A program made the translations under genes and the position numbers. From Lachnospiraceae bacterium (GTDB lineage: Bacteria > Bacillota > Clostridia > Lachnospirales > Lachnospiraceae): a DNA stretch of 53,173 nt. This document shows, piece by piece, positions 28,174-36,694 of the stretch. The notes beneath the pieces were generated by a model that was not told the DNA's origin, did no database searches, and saw only the letters and a program-made list of their open reading frames with translations. Every line of letters starts with the position of its first letter. The stretch's first letter is position 1. Location of the stretch: contig JAAWAR010000072.1 in NCBI GenBank assembly GCA_022792295.1, positions 1 to 53,173 on the forward strand, in the 5' to 3' direction.

Positions 28174-28201
28174 TTTAAAATCCCTCAAAATCTGCTATAC
28201 T
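28174..28201 (+). promoter_or_regulatory. Promoter of the alpha/beta hydrolase gene
   Basis: TTTAAA (28174-28179), a 16-bp spacer and TATACT (28196-28201) with a TG extended -10. It is back to back with the allE promoter, so the two may be controlled together. Confidence 0.6.
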
Positions 28202-28232
28202 ATAAAAAAATAAAAGCAAACGAGGTGACAGT

Positions 28233-29084
28233 ATGCCGGAAATGAAAACCCTTTCTCTCTCAGCCGAATCGTATGACAAATATGCAACCGTCTACCGGGA
28301 CCCACAGGCCGCACCCAAGGCCTGCCTGCTGTATTTTCACGGCGGCGGGCTCCTTTACGGAAGCCGATGTGACCTGCCAGCAGCCCATATCCGTTTCCTC
28401 ACAAAAGCCGGTTATGTGATCGTCGCTTTTGACTATCCGCTTGCACCGGCGGCAAACATTGCGGATATCCTCTCGGATGTACGCACCTCTGTCAATGAAT
28501 ATCTTCTTTTCCCAGAGACGTACACCGGCGGCAGGCTTCCCTATTTCTTATGGGGCCGCTCTGCGGGCGCCTATCTTTGCCTGCTTACGGCCGCAGGCGG
28601 CCGACTTTTGGCTCCCCCAGCAGGCATTGTTTCCTTTTATGGCTACGGCCTTCTCTGCGACGGCTGGTTCGATGCGCCAAGCGCCTACTATCTTTCTCTG
28701 CCGCGTGTTGACGGCACCTGCGTGGATGCCATAAACCCGGACTGGCACGCCGAAGGCCCGTTGGATACGCATTATAGCCTGTATGTGCATGCACGCCAGA
28801 CCGGAACCTGGCCGTCTTTGCTCTACTCCGGGCGCAAAAAGCAGTTTAATCTGGACTATACACTCCGTACATGTTTCGACCTTCCCTGCCCGCTTTTCTG
28901 CGCGCACAGCTTCCACGATCCCGATGTGCCCTATGCCGAGTTTACGGCACTCGCCGGACGCTTTCACGCCGAACGTTTTCTTGCCCCCGGCGCTTTACAT
29001 GACTTTGACCGCAGCGAGACAGCCCCTGAAACCGGACGGCTTCTCGCCGCCATGGCCGCCTTTTTGGAACGCTGCTGCCCTTAG
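28233..29084 (+). CDS. Alpha/beta hydrolase, HSL-like esterase/lipase family
   Basis: A 283-residue cytoplasmic hydrolase with no signal peptide. The oxyanion-hole motif YFHGGGLLYG lies near residue 35. The nucleophile elbow is GRSAG near 110 (Arg in place of the usual Asp). The Asp is probably in HSFHDPDVPY and the His in GALHDFDRS, completing a Ser-Asp-His triad. The HGGG motif places it in the hormone-sensitive lipase group with carboxylesterases and some N-acyl hydrolases. GAGGTGA precedes the ATG. It is the only plus-strand gene between the two ureide operons and is divergent from allE, so it may act on an ester or acyl form of a pathway compound. The substrate is unknown. Confidence 0.82.
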   Translation: MPEMKTLSLSAESYDKYATVYRDPQAAPKACLLYFHGGGLLYGSRCDLPAAHIRFLTKAGYVIVAFDYPLAPAANIADILSDVRTSVNEYLLFPETYTGGRLPYFLWGRSAGAYLCLLTAAGGRLLAPPAGIVSFYGYGLLCDGWFDAPSAYYLSLPRVDGTCVDAINPDWHAEGPLDTHYSLYVHARQTGTWPSLLYSGRKKQFNLDYTLRTCFDLPCPLFCAHSFHDPDVPYAEFTALAGRFHAERFLAPGALHDFDRSETAPETGRLLAAMAAFLERCCP

Positions 29085-29107
29085 TACAGCCTGTACGAAA
29101 TGACCGC

Positions 29108-30487
29108 TTATTTCGCCGGTCTTCTGACCAGCTTTCCAAAGCCCGGCTCCCCCGTCACCGTCCCCTCCTTTGCGATAACCGTCCCCCGAAGCATCGTAAG
29201 AATCGGAAGCCCCCTTCCCTTCCTGCCGACAAAGGCGGAAATCTTATTGACATATTCTAAGGACTCAGCCGTGATCTCCCAGGAGCGGTCAGAGTCCACG
29301 ATGACCAGATCGGCGTCAAACCCCTCTTTCAAGGCCCCCTTCCTGCCATAGATCCCAAAGGCCCGCGCAGGCCTTGCGGCCATCGCCGCCGCCAGGGCAG
29401 ACGGGGAAAGACCGCGCTTTACGCAGCCCTCATAAAACACGGTCTGGAAACAGCTCTGGATTCCGCTGATCCCGCCCCAGACGTCAAAGACCGTCTCGAT
29501 CTTTTTGCCCAGGATCTCTTTGAACTTCTCGTCCTGTGTGCAGGGGGAGTGATCGCTTGCAATTCCGCTGAAGGTTTTGTCCGCCACGTAACTCCAGAGC
29601 CGTTCCACTTCCTCCCTTGTACGGAGCGGAGGCGCACACTTGAACAAAGCCCCGTTCTTTTTCACGTCCTCTCCTGTCATGCTCAGATAATGGGCGCAGG
29701 TCTCCGCCGATATATCATAGCCTTTTGCCTGTGCCTCCTTGATCTTCTGTGCGGCGTCAGGACTGCTCACATGGCAGATATGCGCTTTACAGCCCGTTGC
29801 CTTCGCCAGTTCAATCACCGCATCCGTCGCAATAAGCTCGGCAGCCGCCGGTCTTGAGTCAAGAAAGCCCTGCCAGTCGAGGCGTCCTTCCCGCCTCATG
29901 CGTTCCTCCTGCCATTTAATAATTGAGTAATCCTCACAATGAAAGCCTGCCCGGCCGCCAAAGGCCTGGATCCGTTCCATCGCCTCATAGGCCTGCCCGT
30001 AGCTTAAGGATTGATAGTCCGGGGATACCGGGCCGATAAACGATTTAAACGCGACGCAGCCCTTCTCCCCAAGCCCCTTCAGCTCGTCAAAATTATCCGG
30101 AACCAGGCCGCCCCAGAAGCAAAAGTCCACATATGCCCCGGCACTTACCTGTTCTGCCTTTCTGTCAAATAAAGCGGCGGTTGTAAGCGCCGGTTCATTC
30201 TGCAGAGGCATGTCCATAACCGTCGTATAGCCGCCGATGGCTGCCGCGCGCGTCGCGTGCCGGTAATCCTCTCTCCACTCATAGCCCGGTTCGTTCAGAT
30301 GTGCATGCGTGTCAATGGCTCCGGGAAAAATATAATTTCCCTTTGCATCTATGGTCCGCCGCGCCTGCGGCTTTTCTCCGTTTACAAGGATTCCCGCAAT
30401 CTTTCCATCCTGGATGAGGATCCCTCCCTTTCGTACCTCGTCCTCTGTGACGATCTGCCCGTTTTCAATCCATACATCATAAATCAC
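29108..30487 (-). CDS. allB: Allantoinase
   Basis: Opens the hydantoin ring of allantoin to give allantoate. The 459-residue cyclic amidohydrolase has the HxH pair in DTHAHLNEPGYEWREDY, the carboxylated Lys in VAFKSFIG, metal His in GFHCEDYS and CHVSSPDA, and the catalytic Asp in ASDHSPCT. The HxHxNEPG form and the EWREDY stretch are characteristic of AllB within the dihydroorotase/hydantoinase group. The start is GTG at 30487 behind AGGAGG. It is the last gene of the gltS2-allB operon, 24 bp after allH, and is convergent with the alpha/beta hydrolase gene. Confidence 0.93.
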   Translation of the reverse strand: MIYDVWIENGQIVTEDEVRKGGILIQDGKIAGILVNGEKPQARRTIDAKGNYIFPGAIDTHAHLNEPGYEWREDYRHATRAAAIGGYTTVMDMPLQNEPALTTAALFDRKAEQVSAGAYVDFCFWGGLVPDNFDELKGLGEKGCVAFKSFIGPVSPDYQSLSYGQAYEAMERIQAFGGRAGFHCEDYSIIKWQEERMRREGRLDWQGFLDSRPAAAELIATDAVIELAKATGCKAHICHVSSPDAAQKIKEAQAKGYDISAETCAHYLSMTGEDVKKNGALFKCAPPLRTREEVERLWSYVADKTFSGIASDHSPCTQDEKFKEILGKKIETVFDVWGGISGIQSCFQTVFYEGCVKRGLSPSALAAAMAARPARAFGIYGRKGALKEGFDADLVIVDSDRSWEITAESLEYVNKISAFVGRKGRGLPILTMLRGTVIAKEGTVTGEPGFGKLVRRPAK

Positions 30488-30511
30488 AAATATCCTGCCT
30501 CCTGTTTTCGT

Positions 30512-31441
30512 TTACATGGCCTTTCCTCTTTCGTCTCTTAACCATTCCCGCAGCCAGAGCGCATACAAAATCCCGCAAAGTGTATCCATACCGGAGGAAT
30601 GCCCGATCTTTTTTGCCTCTGCAAAAATCTCCTCTGTGCTCCCTTTATAAAACCTATGGACAAACTGCCCAAACTGTCCTTCCAGGGCACATTTTAAAAA
30701 TTCACGGCTGATATCGTTTGTTTGGTCAAGCTTCCGGCTGACTGTCGCGTGGAGAGCACGGAAAAAGGGCTGGTCCGCCCGGCCTCCAAGGCGAATGCCC
30801 GCCAGCACACCGCAAAGGAAGTCATCTCCTCCCGGCGTTAAGCCGATCCCCAGGCCGACAAGAGCGGCAAGGCTTTCTGCCGCCTCCTCCCACATACCGT
30901 TTCCGAGCCGCGCTCTCGCATCGGCCAGCCGGTCCTTCACTGTTTTAAGAAGAAGATCCGTTCCTTCCTCTTTTTCTTCCAGCATAGCCCTGCAAAAGGT
31001 TCCCGTTCCCTCTTTTTTCAACAGCCCACACAGGTCTTCTTCCAGACGCTCGATTTGTGCAGAGGGAGCCGCCTTTGCAAGAAGCAGCTCCCTTCGGACT
31101 GCCCTTCCCGCAAAAAAGCCCGCTTCCTTAGTCTGTATCCTGTCTTTGCCGATCCAAACAGGCTCTCCGGCCGTAAGCCGCAGCTCTCTCAGCTCTCCTT
31201 CTGAAGCATTTGTAATGAGGCTGATCGGGGATAAGGGCGAGTCGGCGGGCTGGAGCGACAAAAGCCTCCCTCCTACGGACAGGTTGACCGTTTTTCTGTA
31301 CACAGAATGGACATAGCCTGCACTCTGACTTCTTAAAAGCCCGTCTGCATACAAAGAAAGTTCCTCAATATAACCTTCCAGACAGCCTTCCCCCTCTCTT
31401 AAAGTTTTTGCTCCTAAAATGTCAAAGATACGCAGCCTCAC
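30512..31441 (-). CDS. allH: AllH-like subunit of oxamate carbamoyltransferase (DUF2877, YlbF)
   Basis: A 309-residue DUF2877 protein with the family's Gly-rich centre LVGLGIGLTPGGDDFLCGVLAG and the later HSSGMDTLCGI. In E. coli, ylbF lies with fdrA and ylbE, and the three products are reported to form oxamic transcarbamylase; here this subunit is 4.3 kb from the fused AllFG gene, in another operon. The frame is open to 31621 inside gltS1. I start it at GTG 31441 because GGGG lies five nt before it and the homologous N-terminus begins RLRIFDILGAKTL. It would begin 29 bp after the gltS1 stop. The exact start is uncertain. Confidence 0.8.
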   Translation of the reverse strand: MRLRIFDILGAKTLREGEGCLEGYIEELSLYADGLLRSQSAGYVHSVYRKTVNLSVGGRLLSLQPADSPLSPISLITNASEGELRELRLTAGEPVWIGKDRIQTKEAGFFAGRAVRRELLLAKAAPSAQIERLEEDLCGLLKKEGTGTFCRAMLEEKEEGTDLLLKTVKDRLADARARLGNGMWEEAAESLAALVGLGIGLTPGGDDFLCGVLAGIRLGGRADQPFFRALHATVSRKLDQTNDISREFLKCALEGQFGQFVHRFYKGSTEEIFAEAKKIGHSSGMDTLCGILYALWLREWLRDERGKAM

Positions 31442-31470
31442 AGGAGCCCCCGTGAAACTGCGTATTTCCT

Positions 31471-32790
31471 TTATTGCATTTCCCTGGCTTTCTTTCGGAA
31501 GCCCATACTGATGATAAACGGAACCACCATTAGCGCCAGACCGATTCCCACGATCGGCCCCATAGATACGAAGACTGCCGCCGTTGTAACCGGCATGAGC
31601 AGATACTGCCAGAAGAAGCACGCGTTATACACGCCAAGGGCCTCATAGATACAGGATTTGTTCTCCGGATCAATGGCACGTACCAGTGCATAGCCCTGTG
31701 CATTGGAGCCGGTACACATACCGAATACCATTAAGAATTTCTCGAACCACTCCGGGTTGTTGTTGAAACGGAACCAGATGAACATAAGGATACCTGTCAA
31801 CGTACAGCAGAGTAAAACATGAAGCATAATCGGAGCAAAGAATCGGCCGATCAGACTCAGCTGCAAGGTAGCGATTGCTCCGAGAATCATCATATCCACG
31901 CACATGTTACTGATCTGGGTCAGGACCTTTTTATCCACATACCGATCAAATTTAAGCTTTTTCATCACCGGCCACAAAATCAGCGCACCGATCAGGCCAT
32001 ACAGCATAGCGCTGACCTTGCCGAGAACCGGAACGAACATAATCCCTATTTTAAACAGTGTCTCGCCAAACTTAAAGCAGACGGCGATGATTCCCAGATG
32101 AAATACCATCGGGCTGACAGCGATCGTTGAAGTCGTCGTAAATCCGATCGGCTCTCTCTTTTCCGTGGGAAGCGGCCCGCAGTAAAACTCTTTCGGCTGC
32201 TTTCCGGGCTCCTTTACAAATGTGGACCACCCCTTACGGACACCAATGTTTACAAGAGTCATACCGATTATCATAGAAAACAAAACGCCCATGGTCGCAA
32301 GAACCATACCGATATCCATGGCGCCGACAGAACCATGTTCCTCGAGAAGTCCGGCAGCCGTTGCCACATTTCCGTGGCTTCCGAAATAGGCGAATACACC
32401 GAGTAATCCCCAGCCCTCCGGCAGGCCCGGCCAGATGCCTATGAGAACGGAGCCCAAAAGCGTACCGACGATTAGCTGCATGCCATACATCATCATGTTT
32501 CCAAACGCGAAGTCATAGTGTTCAGCAAGACGTTTCGCAGAAACCGTAACGCCAAGCGGAACACAGGTCATGATAATTTTCATCGCCTGCGAAGAAAATG
32601 TGCTGAAAGATTCCGGCATTTCCACAACGCCCAAAACCTGCTGCCCCAGAATCAGCCCCACAACACCTCCGATGATAGAAGCCGGGAGAAACAGCTTTTG
32701 GAGCGGCGGGCAGATCTCGCGGATTGCAAAACCCGCGATTAAAAGCAAGCCGAACAGCATGAGATCATTAAAGATTGTTGCCATTGTCAT
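31471..32790 (-). CDS. GltS-like sodium symporter, paralogue 1
   Basis: A 439-residue integral membrane protein of the glutamate:sodium symporter (ESS) type. The N-terminal half has FLPASIIGGVVGLILGQQVLG and the conserved FAYFGSHGNVATAAGLLEE; the second half has the inverted-repeat partner with MCTGSNAQGYALVRAIDP. About 10-12 membrane segments are visible. True GltS carries glutamate, but this variant and its paralogue at 36695-38008 sit in a ureide island, so an anionic ureido acid such as allantoate, or a product, is a better guess. AAAGGGG lies ten nt before the first ATG; a second ATG two codons later is possible. Confidence 0.85.
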   Translation of the reverse strand: MTMATIFNDLMLFGLLLIAGFAIREICPPLQKLFLPASIIGGVVGLILGQQVLGVVEMPESFSTFSSQAMKIIMTCVPLGVTVSAKRLAEHYDFAFGNMMMYGMQLIVGTLLGSVLIGIWPGLPEGWGLLGVFAYFGSHGNVATAAGLLEEHGSVGAMDIGMVLATMGVLFSMIIGMTLVNIGVRKGWSTFVKEPGKQPKEFYCGPLPTEKREPIGFTTTSTIAVSPMVFHLGIIAVCFKFGETLFKIGIMFVPVLGKVSAMLYGLIGALILWPVMKKLKFDRYVDKKVLTQISNMCVDMMILGAIATLQLSLIGRFFAPIMLHVLLCCTLTGILMFIWFRFNNNPEWFEKFLMVFGMCTGSNAQGYALVRAIDPENKSCIYEALGVYNACFFWQYLLMPVTTAAVFVSMGPIVGIGLALMVVPFIISMGFRKKAREMQ

Positions 32791-32827
32791 AACGTACTTA
32801 CCCCTTTCTTTTGCAGTTCATTCCTTT

Positions 32828-34228
32828 TTATCTTCTGGCAATATATTGTCCGTATCCCGCCATTTCAGGAAGATATGCTCCATCCATCGCCACGGTTTGT
32901 CCGCGCAGAATCGTTCGCACTGCCATGCCCTTTCCTTTAAGGCCATTGAAACAGGAAATATGTCCCTTTGTATAAAGCTCCTCCTGGCGGCATATCCAGT
33001 CCCGTTCGGGATCCACCAAAACCAGATCCCCGTCAAACCCCGGTACAAATGCGCCCTTTTTCCCGTACAGCCCAAAAATCTTTGCAGGCTGTTCGCACAT
33101 CGTACGCGCGATGAGTGACGGGCTGAGCTTCTTTTTGTGAACCACCATATCAAACATCATGGGAAGAAAAAACTGAATTGAATTTAAGCCGCCCCATGCG
33201 CTCCAGATGTCCTTTGTTTCATTGTCCTTTTCCTCGTCAGCCGCCGGAGAATGGTCACTTCCAATGCAGGATAACGTACCATCCAGTACATAATCCCAAA
33301 GTCTTTCCATATCCTCCCGTTTTCTCAGAGGCGGCGTGCATTTAGCCGGAGCCCCCTTTTCATAAACAAGCTCCTCCGTAAAACCCAGATAGTGCGGACA
33401 TGTCTCGGCCGTGACAGAAAGTCCCCCGGCAATCGCCTCCTTAATAAGCTGTGCCGTCTTCGGGTGACTAACGTGGCAAATATGGACGTTTCCGCCTGTC
33501 GCCCTGCACATATCAAGTATCCCCTGAACAGCACTGTACTCGGTCCAAACGTCATGGATTTCCAGAAAATCTGCTATCTTTTCCCTGGCAGAACGCCCTT
33601 TTACTTTCTTAAGCTTCTGTTCCCGTCTTTTGATCTGGCCAAATTCCTCGCAGTGAAACCCGCAAAGTGCGCCATATGGTTTCAGGATCTTTAGGGCCTC
33701 GCGGACGTCTCCAAGGCTTACACCGGGAAAGAGCGGCCCATTTGGACAAGTAAAACCTTTAAACGCCGCAACACCGCACTCATGGAGTCCGACAAGCGCT
33801 TCCAAGTTATTTTTCTTCTTGATTCCGTCCTCGTCATAATCTCCGGTAATTCCGCCCCACAGCGCAAAATCCACATAGGAATGGCGGATGACCTTCTCAT
33901 ATTTTTTTGCAAAGATTTCCCGGTCTATTAATGGCGGGTCGTTGTTTAGCGGCATATCAATCAGACAGGTGCAGCCGGCTGATGCGGCTGCCCTTGTTCC
34001 TGTCTCAAAGTCCTCCCGGTACTCAAAGCCCGGTTCGTTCATATGGGCGTGGCAATCAATGATCCCAGGAAATACATAAAGCCCTTCGGCGTCAATGACC
34101 TCCTTCGCTTCAAAAGCAGCTCCTCTTTTTAAGAAAGCCGCATATTTCCCCTCTGTGACGGCAACGTCCGCCTCAAAGATTCCGTCAGATGTCACCAATC
34201 TTCCGTTTTTTACCAGTAAATCAAACAT
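32828..34228 (-). CDS. Allantoinase/hydantoinase-like cyclic amidohydrolase, paralogue 2
   Basis: A 466-residue relative of AllB, with an intact metal site: DCHAHMNEPGFEYREDF (HxH), VAAFKGFTC (Lys), GFHCEEFG, CHVSHPKT and GSDHSPAAD. Compared with allB at 29108 it has a short insertion (GDYDEDGIKKKNN), the FTCPNGPLFPGVS loop in place of FIGPVSP, and an added basic helix (RREQKLKKVKGRS), all near the substrate pocket. This suggests another cyclic ureide or hydantoin, not simply a spare allantoinase. It lies 14 bp after the M24-fold gene and 37 bp before gltS1. Allantoinase remains possible. Confidence 0.85.
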   Translation of the reverse strand: MFDLLVKNGRLVTSDGIFEADVAVTEGKYAAFLKRGAAFEAKEVIDAEGLYVFPGIIDCHAHMNEPGFEYREDFETGTRAAASAGCTCLIDMPLNNDPPLIDREIFAKKYEKVIRHSYVDFALWGGITGDYDEDGIKKKNNLEALVGLHECGVAAFKGFTCPNGPLFPGVSLGDVREALKILKPYGALCGFHCEEFGQIKRREQKLKKVKGRSAREKIADFLEIHDVWTEYSAVQGILDMCRATGGNVHICHVSHPKTAQLIKEAIAGGLSVTAETCPHYLGFTEELVYEKGAPAKCTPPLRKREDMERLWDYVLDGTLSCIGSDHSPAADEEKDNETKDIWSAWGGLNSIQFFLPMMFDMVVHKKKLSPSLIARTMCEQPAKIFGLYGKKGAFVPGFDGDLVLVDPERDWICRQEELYTKGHISCFNGLKGKGMAVRTILRGQTVAMDGAYLPEMAGYGQYIARR

Positions 34229-34242
34229 TCCGTGCCCTTCCG

Positions 34243-35637
34243 TTATGCTTTTATCCTGACTGTTTCAATCGGGATATGGCAGTTTAGGTTCTCATACCCT
34301 TCCTCGGTCACAACGTATGTGTTTCCGATGTTAGCGCCCGACTCTAGCGGCGCCAGCCACTGGGGATGGATCACGAATACGGCACCCGGCCTGCAGATTT
34401 CCGTATTAAAAGATGTCAGGTTAAATTTATCCGGGTTTCCGTGCATTCCCATGCTATGCCCGATATTCGGATTGTGAGGCCCCTTTACGGCCGGGTATAC
34501 GTGCATCAATTTCCGTCCCATGCGTTCCAAATCAGCGTCGGGAACATACTGGATCGGAATCTCTACTGCAGTCAGATCATCGTTGGCCGCCCAGTTATAC
34601 GGCATGGTGGACGTGTTGTCATCGCTTAAATAGCCGTGATCCATGTATGCAGTAAAGCCTGCCCGGTTAATCTCACATACGGGAACTCCGGGCTTGATCG
34701 CCGCCTCTGCACGACGGAGCGCCTCTGTGCAGACCTCAAGCGTCTCCTCCTGCTTGGCCGTAATCTTACCGACTGCTATCATACGGGCCATCTGCGCCGT
34801 ATAGCCACGGTAGGAGATACCGGAAATGTAAAAATTAATCAAGTCACCGGAGGTGATCGTATGGCCATAGGCCTTTCCGCAATGCGTCCCCCACTGATTT
34901 ACGCCGATCTGATAGCCGTCTGCGTTCTCTCCGCCCCTGCAAAGCTGGGCAAAGGAAAATGCCGCATAAAGCTCATAGTCCGTCACACCGGGACGGCATA
35001 CATGGCAGGCCGCCTGAAAGCCGATGTCCATCAGCTGGGCAGAGGCACGGATCTGGTCGATCTCGCTCTTTGTACGCAGCCGCTGCATATCCAGAATCAC
35101 ATGCGTCTCATCCTTAAATTTTGCCTTCGGAAGCGTTTCCTTTAATGCACTCCAATGTTTGTTCGACGAGGCGTCGCCGATCAGGCCGATGCTGGCCCGC
35201 GCATATCCAAGCTCCGTTAACGTCTTTGCAACCCCTTCAATCAGCTTCTCATCCGAAGCGGCCGGGCGGCCCGAATACTCTCTGCCGAGAGCGCCAACCT
35301 GATAAAGCTTTTCAACGCCAATGCACTCGCCCCATGACGGCGGAAGCAGAACCGCCTGCGTATAGAAGGAATACATCTGCAGCCCCTTGCTGCTGTCAGT
35401 CGGGATAATCAGGATTCCTTCCCTGTTCCAGTCACAGAGATACCTTAAGTACTTATTTGTTACATTAAAGCCCTTCTGGCCGTTGGTGTTTACCAGTGTC
35501 ACATCATGCTCCTCGATCGTCGCCTCCCGGCGGATACGCGCGACTCTTTGGGCAAACTCCTCCTCCGGGACCGCCTTTGGCGGAACAAACTCAAACGTCG
35601 GTTCAAATCCTTCCAGAAGCTTCTCAAATCTGTTCAT
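34243..35637 (-). CDS. Creatinase/M24-fold protein lacking metal ligands
   Basis: A 464-residue protein with the creatinase N-terminal domain and the pita-bread C-terminal domain of M24 peptidases. The five metal ligands of aminopeptidase P-type enzymes are mostly gone. The first Asp region reads GDLINFYISG, the second YTAQMAR (no Asp), and the two Glu positions are VFVIHPQW (His) and ANIGNTYVVTEEG (no Glu); the His in IGHSMGMHG remains. Loss of metal is known in creatinase, which uses a His for C-N cleavage. The creatinase Glu residues that hold the guanidinium group also appear to be replaced. It may therefore be a metal-free C-N hydrolase on a different ureido or guanidino compound. Sited between the NMT1-like gene and allantoinase paralogue 2. 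Confidence 0.8.
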   Translation of the reverse strand: MNRFEKLLEGFEPTFEFVPPKAVPEEEFAQRVARIRREATIEEHDVTLVNTNGQKGFNVTNKYLRYLCDWNREGILIIPTDSSKGLQMYSFYTQAVLLPPSWGECIGVEKLYQVGALGREYSGRPAASDEKLIEGVAKTLTELGYARASIGLIGDASSNKHWSALKETLPKAKFKDETHVILDMQRLRTKSEIDQIRASAQLMDIGFQAACHVCRPGVTDYELYAAFSFAQLCRGGENADGYQIGVNQWGTHCGKAYGHTITSGDLINFYISGISYRGYTAQMARMIAVGKITAKQEETLEVCTEALRRAEAAIKPGVPVCEINRAGFTAYMDHGYLSDDNTSTMPYNWAANDDLTAVEIPIQYVPDADLERMGRKLMHVYPAVKGPHNPNIGHSMGMHGNPDKFNLTSFNTEICRPGAVFVIHPQWLAPLESGANIGNTYVVTEEGYENLNCHIPIETVRIKA

Positions 35638-35722
35638 TCATTTCACCCTTTTCTTTCTTATGTGCTCTCGGAAGCTCTTTGTGCCTTATTTTGAAAGCTT
35701 CCGGGAGCACATGATTCTTGTG

Positions 35723-36655
35723 TTACTTAAGCCCAAGTTTTTCTGCCGCATATTCAAACGGCCTGGAATCTACGATCTCGTCATACGGGATCACTTCGTC
35801 GATCACATTTCCCATCACCAGGAATCTTTGCCAGCGGTTCAGCTCCTCCTCCTGTATCCGTACTGTCTCAGGCCACATCCCCTGCTTTCTGTACTCGTTT
35901 ACGATTTCAACTGCCGTATCAAGCTCCACTTTCGGCCAGTTGCGGGCAAGAATTTCCTTACACGCATAGCCGTCGTGCGAAAGAAGCCAGGTCTGTGCCT
36001 TCTGGAGAGCCTGCGTAAAGCGTCCGCACAGGTTGTCCTCCCTGGCAAGTGTCTCTGGTGTCGTATAGTATACGCTCCACGGCACCGGGCCGCCCGTGAG
36101 TGTCAGGTTTGTGAGTACATGCCCTTTTCCCTGCGCCTCGAGCTGGGCCGCAAGATCCGCCTTCATCATAATTACATCCCCGAAGCCGCCCATAAACAGC
36201 TCCTGCAGCATCCCGATCGTAAAATCGTGGACAAAGTGAATTTTAGAGATGTCTGCTCCGTTCTCATGTGCAACGCCTGCAAGATACAGTCCCGGGCTGG
36301 CCCCGTTGCCGCCCGAGGTTAAGACCTTCTTCCCCTCCAGATCCGTCCACTTGAATGCCTCGTTCGGCTCGTGCGCTAAAAGTGACATCGGGCATCTCGA
36401 TGCCACCTTTGCAAAGGCAAAATAGCTCTTTACACGGCGCTTGTAAATCAACGGGCACCAGATCCCGCCGACCACAGCCTCTGCCTGATTCGTATTGATA
36501 TCCGTCAGCACAGTTGTCCACGGCTTCGGGACATAGGAAGTCACCTTAAGGCCCAGCTCCTCAAAATATCCAAGCTCCGCGGCCACATACTCCGGCATAT
36601 AGTTGATGGATACCCCTGTCGCCGATATATGGAAACGATCGTATGTTTTTTCCAT
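35723..36655 (-). CDS. NMT1/THI5-like periplasmic-binding-fold protein without signal peptide
   Basis: A 310-residue protein of the type II binding-protein fold seen in ABC transporter solute receptors and THI5. It has the typical NYMPEYVAAELGYFEELGL, TDLEGKKVLTSGGNGASPG and late VIDEVIPYDEIVDSRPFEYAAEKLG. It begins MEKTYDRFHISATG and lacks both a signal sequence and a lipobox Cys. No ABC permease or ATPase is near. It is therefore probably cytoplasmic, serving as a ligand-binding or enzymatic protein. It sits 39 bp downstream of gltS2 and 85 bp upstream of the creatinase-fold gene. The role is unknown. Confidence 0.78.
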   Translation of the reverse strand: MEKTYDRFHISATGVSINYMPEYVAAELGYFEELGLKVTSYVPKPWTTVLTDINTNQAEAVVGGIWCPLIYKRRVKSYFAFAKVASRCPMSLLAHEPNEAFKWTDLEGKKVLTSGGNGASPGLYLAGVAHENGADISKIHFVHDFTIGMLQELFMGGFGDVIMMKADLAAQLEAQGKGHVLTNLTLTGGPVPWSVYYTTPETLAREDNLCGRFTQALQKAQTWLLSHDGYACKEILARNWPKVELDTAVEIVNEYRKQGMWPETVRIQEEELNRWQRFLVMGNVIDEVIPYDEIVDSRPFEYAAEKLGLK

Positions 36656-36694
36656 GTTTTTCCCTCCGAGTTATGTTTTCAATTTTCCAAACGG

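Noticed and set aside
29085..29107. Terminator between the alpha/beta hydrolase gene and allB
   Set aside because: Only the short GTACAGCCTGTAC palindrome is present, without a T-run, so I did not call it.
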